From the NCBI GenBank assembly GCA_021443945.1, contig JABUSF010000011.1:24236-31291 (forward strand): a stretch of 7,056 nucleotides of DNA, in the 5' to 3' direction. The position numbers were made by a program, and so were the translations under genes. Below are positions 5,761 to 7,056 of this stretch, one piece after another. This DNA comes from Ileibacterium sp. Lineage in GTDB: Bacteria; Bacillota_I; Bacilli_A; Erysipelotrichales; Erysipelotrichaceae. The notes beneath the pieces were generated by a model that was given only the letters and a program-made list of their open reading frames with translations, searched no databases and was not told the origin of the DNA. Position 1 is the first letter of the stretch, and each line of letters opens with the position of its first letter.

Positions 5761-6880
5761 GAAAACTGAATCCAATCACAGAAGAGCCTTTACTCCTAAT
5801 AAGAGGCTCTTCTTTCTCATTTCAGGGCTGGTGCTGATTGGAATTGCACTTACCATTGGCTTTGTTCTTATTCAAAACTGGGAAGAAGCCAAATCCGCTT
5901 CCATCGTAGCGGGCAAATATGGCAGTTCCAATGCAGACGAACCTGACTTGGTCTATGAGGGTGTCGGCTACAACCTGAAAGACAATATCGAAACCACTCT
6001 GATAATGGGAATCGACAAGTTCGAGGATACGGGAGAGAAAGATGAAAAAGTCAGCCGGAACCCATCCCAGTGCGACTTTCTGACCCTGCTGGTCACGGAT
6101 AAGACCACCGGCAATTCCAGAATGATTCAGCTGAACCGGGACACGATGGTTGATGTTGATGTTCTTGGGTTTTTCAATGATGTCATTTCCACAGACAAGA
6201 TGCAGCTGGCTCTGGCCCATTCCTATGGTTCGGGCGACAGAGACAGTGCCCGAAATGCCATGCGCTCTGTGTCCAGACTCTTCAGCAATGTGCCCATTGA
6301 TCACTTTGTTGCCCTGACCATGGATGCGGTGGCCAATCTGAACGATGCCATTGGAGGCGTCCCTGTTCTGGTAGAAGAAGATTTCTCCAAAGTGGATCCT
6401 TCTCTGGTAATGGGGGAAACCATTACCTTAAAAGGAGATCAGTCTCTGCATTATGTGCGGGGACGGACCGGAGTTGACAATGGGACCAACGAAGAACGAA
6501 TGGCCCGTCAGCAAAAATACATGAACTCTTTCTACAAGACCCTGGCAAAAGCCATGGACGAGGGGAAAGTGTCCATGACCAAACTGCTGACCGATGTCTC
6601 ACCCTACATGACCTCGGATTTGTCCGTCAACGGACTGAACGATGTACTGACAACGGCCATGGAGCATTCTCAGCCCAACATCGAAGTTCTTCAGGGAACT
6701 GCAAAAATGGGCGCCAAATATGTGGAATTTTATCCTGATCAGGATGCTCTCATGGAGGAGACCATTTCTCTGTTTTTTGAGCCGGCTCCTTCCAGCCCGC
6801 AGCCAGGTCAGTCGCCCAACAGCCCTGACATTCAGGCAATCAACAATCCGGATTCACAGAATACTGAAAACAACAAGTAA
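5750..6880 (+). CDS. LytR-CpsA-Psr (LCP) family cell-wall glycopolymer ligase
   Basis: LCP proteins transfer undecaprenyl-linked glycopolymers (teichoic acid, capsule) to peptidoglycan on the outer membrane face. The 376-residue product has a basic cytoplasmic N-terminus, one membrane helix (about 20-41), then the LCP domain: IETTLIMGID (80-89), CDFLTLL with D109, the signature LNRDTM with R130 and D131, IDHFVALTMD and LNDAIGGVPV (about 183-206), YVRGR with R237 and R239, and NEERMARQQ with R250 and R253. Those Arg/Asp positions match residues that bind the lipid pyrophosphate in the family. The C-terminus is a Pro/Ser/Asn-rich low-complexity tail (about 345-376). The best start is TTG 5750, overlapping the previous gene by 11 bases; it keeps the basic residues before the helix. 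GTG 5831 is an alternative with AGGG nearby but would lose them. A terminator-like hairpin lies within codons 11-25. No extra catalytic domain is visible. Confidence 0.9.
   Translation: MPTKKTESNHRRAFTPNKRLFFLISGLVLIGIALTIGFVLIQNWEEAKSASIVAGKYGSSNADEPDLVYEGVGYNLKDNIETTLIMGIDKFEDTGEKDEKVSRNPSQCDFLTLLVTDKTTGNSRMIQLNRDTMVDVDVLGFFNDVISTDKMQLALAHSYGSGDRDSARNAMRSVSRLFSNVPIDHFVALTMDAVANLNDAIGGVPVLVEEDFSKVDPSLVMGETITLKGDQSLHYVRGRTGVDNGTNEERMARQQKYMNSFYKTLAKAMDEGKVSMTKLLTDVSPYMTSDLSVNGLNDVLTTAMEHSQPNIEVLQGTAKMGAKYVEFYPDQDALMEETISLFFEPAPSSPQPGQSPNSPDIQAINNPDSQNTENNK
5780..5822 (+). terminator. terminator-like hairpin inside the start of the LCP gene
   Basis: AGAAGAGCCT (5780-5789) and AGGCTCTTCT (5804-5813) form a perfect 10-bp stem with a 14-base loop, followed by TTCTCATTT. 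It lies 19 bases after the surface-protein stop codon, where that gene's terminator would be expected, but is within the LCP reading frame. It probably ends most surface-protein transcripts and lets a fraction read through to the LCP gene. The T tract is interrupted, so partial termination is more likely than complete. Confidence 0.6.
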
Positions 6881-6884
6881 AAAC

Positions 6885-6940
6885 AAAAAGCTTCTGAACG
6901 AAATGGAACGCGGTTCCAGGGTTCAGAAGCTTTTTCTGTT
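6885..6940. terminator. bidirectional terminator between the LCP gene and rpsT
   Basis: A perfect 15-bp stem AAAAAGCTTCTGAAC (6885-6899) / GTTCAGAAGCTTTTT (6921-6935) holds a second hairpin inside its loop, TGGAAC-GCG-GTTCCA (6904-6918). The A run on the left and T run on the right make it active on both strands. It starts 4 bases after the LCP stop codon and faces the minus-strand rpsT. Confidence 0.93.
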
Positions 6941-6952
6941 TCGGCTCCAGGC

Positions 6953-6981
6953 AAAAGAAAAACGATATCCGAAGATACCGT
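6953..6981 (-). terminator. rpsT terminator with UUCG tetraloop
   Basis: Read on the minus strand, ACGGTATC-TTCG-GATATCGT forms an 8-bp stem (one G-U pair) closed by the very stable C(UUCG)G tetraloop and followed by TTTTTCTTTT. It lies 19 bases after the rpsT stop codon and is separate from the larger bidirectional terminator further on, so rpsT has two barriers in series. Confidence 0.88.
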
Positions 6982-7000
6982 GTGATTTCTTTTTCTTGTC

Positions 7001-7056
7001 TTACTGAATGGAGTTGACAGCTTTGGCCAGACGGGATTTCTGATTAGCAGCATAGT
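7001..7056 (-). CDS. rpsT: 30S ribosomal protein S20, C-terminal end only (start outside window)
   Basis: S20 binds 16S rRNA early in assembly of the small subunit. Only the last 17 codons are in the window. Read on the minus strand they encode YAANQKSRLAKAVNSIQ and then TAA (7001-7003), matching the usual S20 ending (a KSRLAK-type stretch followed by a short hydrophobic end). The call is further supported by the known Bacillota pairing of holA with rpsT and by the terminator following. The gene is convergent to the envelope block, so it marks the far boundary of that block. Confidence 0.88.
   Translation of the reverse strand, partial: YAANQKSRLAKAVNSIQ

Noticed and set aside
5344..5775. 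Minus-strand open frame opposite the surface-protein gene (143 codons)
   Set aside because: The Ser/Cys/Val-rich composition is the complement of the Thr/Gly/Ala codons of the real gene; no start signal.

Overview
The window reads as chromosomal DNA of a low-to-moderate G+C Gram-positive bacterium (Bacillota). The evidence is the gene order comEC - holA - ... - rpsT, which is the classic Bacillota neighbourhood (B. subtilis comEC-yqeN-yqzM-rpsT), together with a split capsule-type tyrosine kinase pair (CpsC/CpsD), a PHP-type CpsB phosphatase, a Bacillota-style LCP protein, and sigma-A-like promoters with strong purine ribosome binding sites. The style of the LCP and surface proteins suggests Erysipelotrichia or a relative, but that is impression and not proof.

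Layout. Positions 1-1377 hold the 3' part of comEC (DNA uptake channel; its start is outside the window), followed after 25 bases by holA (delta subunit of the DNA polymerase III clamp loader, 1403-2341), which ends on a strong intrinsic terminator. A strong promoter (TTGGCA-N18-TATAAT, 2423-2452) then starts a separate block: cpsB-like PHP tyrosine phosphatase (2497-3204), cpsC-like Wzz/polysaccharide co-polymerase (3258-3989) and cpsD-like BY-kinase (3992-4735). A 341-base gap follows, with a second likely promoter and a hairpin-rich leader, then a gene for a secreted, C-terminally membrane-anchored surface protein (5077-5760). An LCP (LytR-CpsA-Psr) family gene (5750-6880) overlaps its end. 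The block ends on a long bidirectional terminator facing rpsT (ribosomal protein S20, minus strand), of which only the last 17 codons lie in the window; rpsT also has its own UUCG-tetraloop terminator.

How the genes fit together. CpsC in the membrane activates CpsD, whose tyrosine-rich tail autophosphorylates; CpsB removes the phosphates; LCP proteins attach lipid-linked glycopolymers to peptidoglycan. All four components of the usual head of a capsule operon are present, but the window holds no glycosyltransferase, flippase or polymerase, and the block is bounded on both sides by housekeeping genes. Instead, a surface protein gene lies between the kinase and the LCP gene. This gives an orphan envelope phosphoregulatory cassette in the holA-rpsT interval, with a surface protein as its only non-regulatory member. 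The most interesting regulatory details are the long leader with competing hairpins ahead of the surface protein, and a terminator-like hairpin inside the first codons of the LCP gene, which could set a high surface-protein to low LCP expression ratio. No tRNA, IS element, CRISPR array or phage gene was seen.
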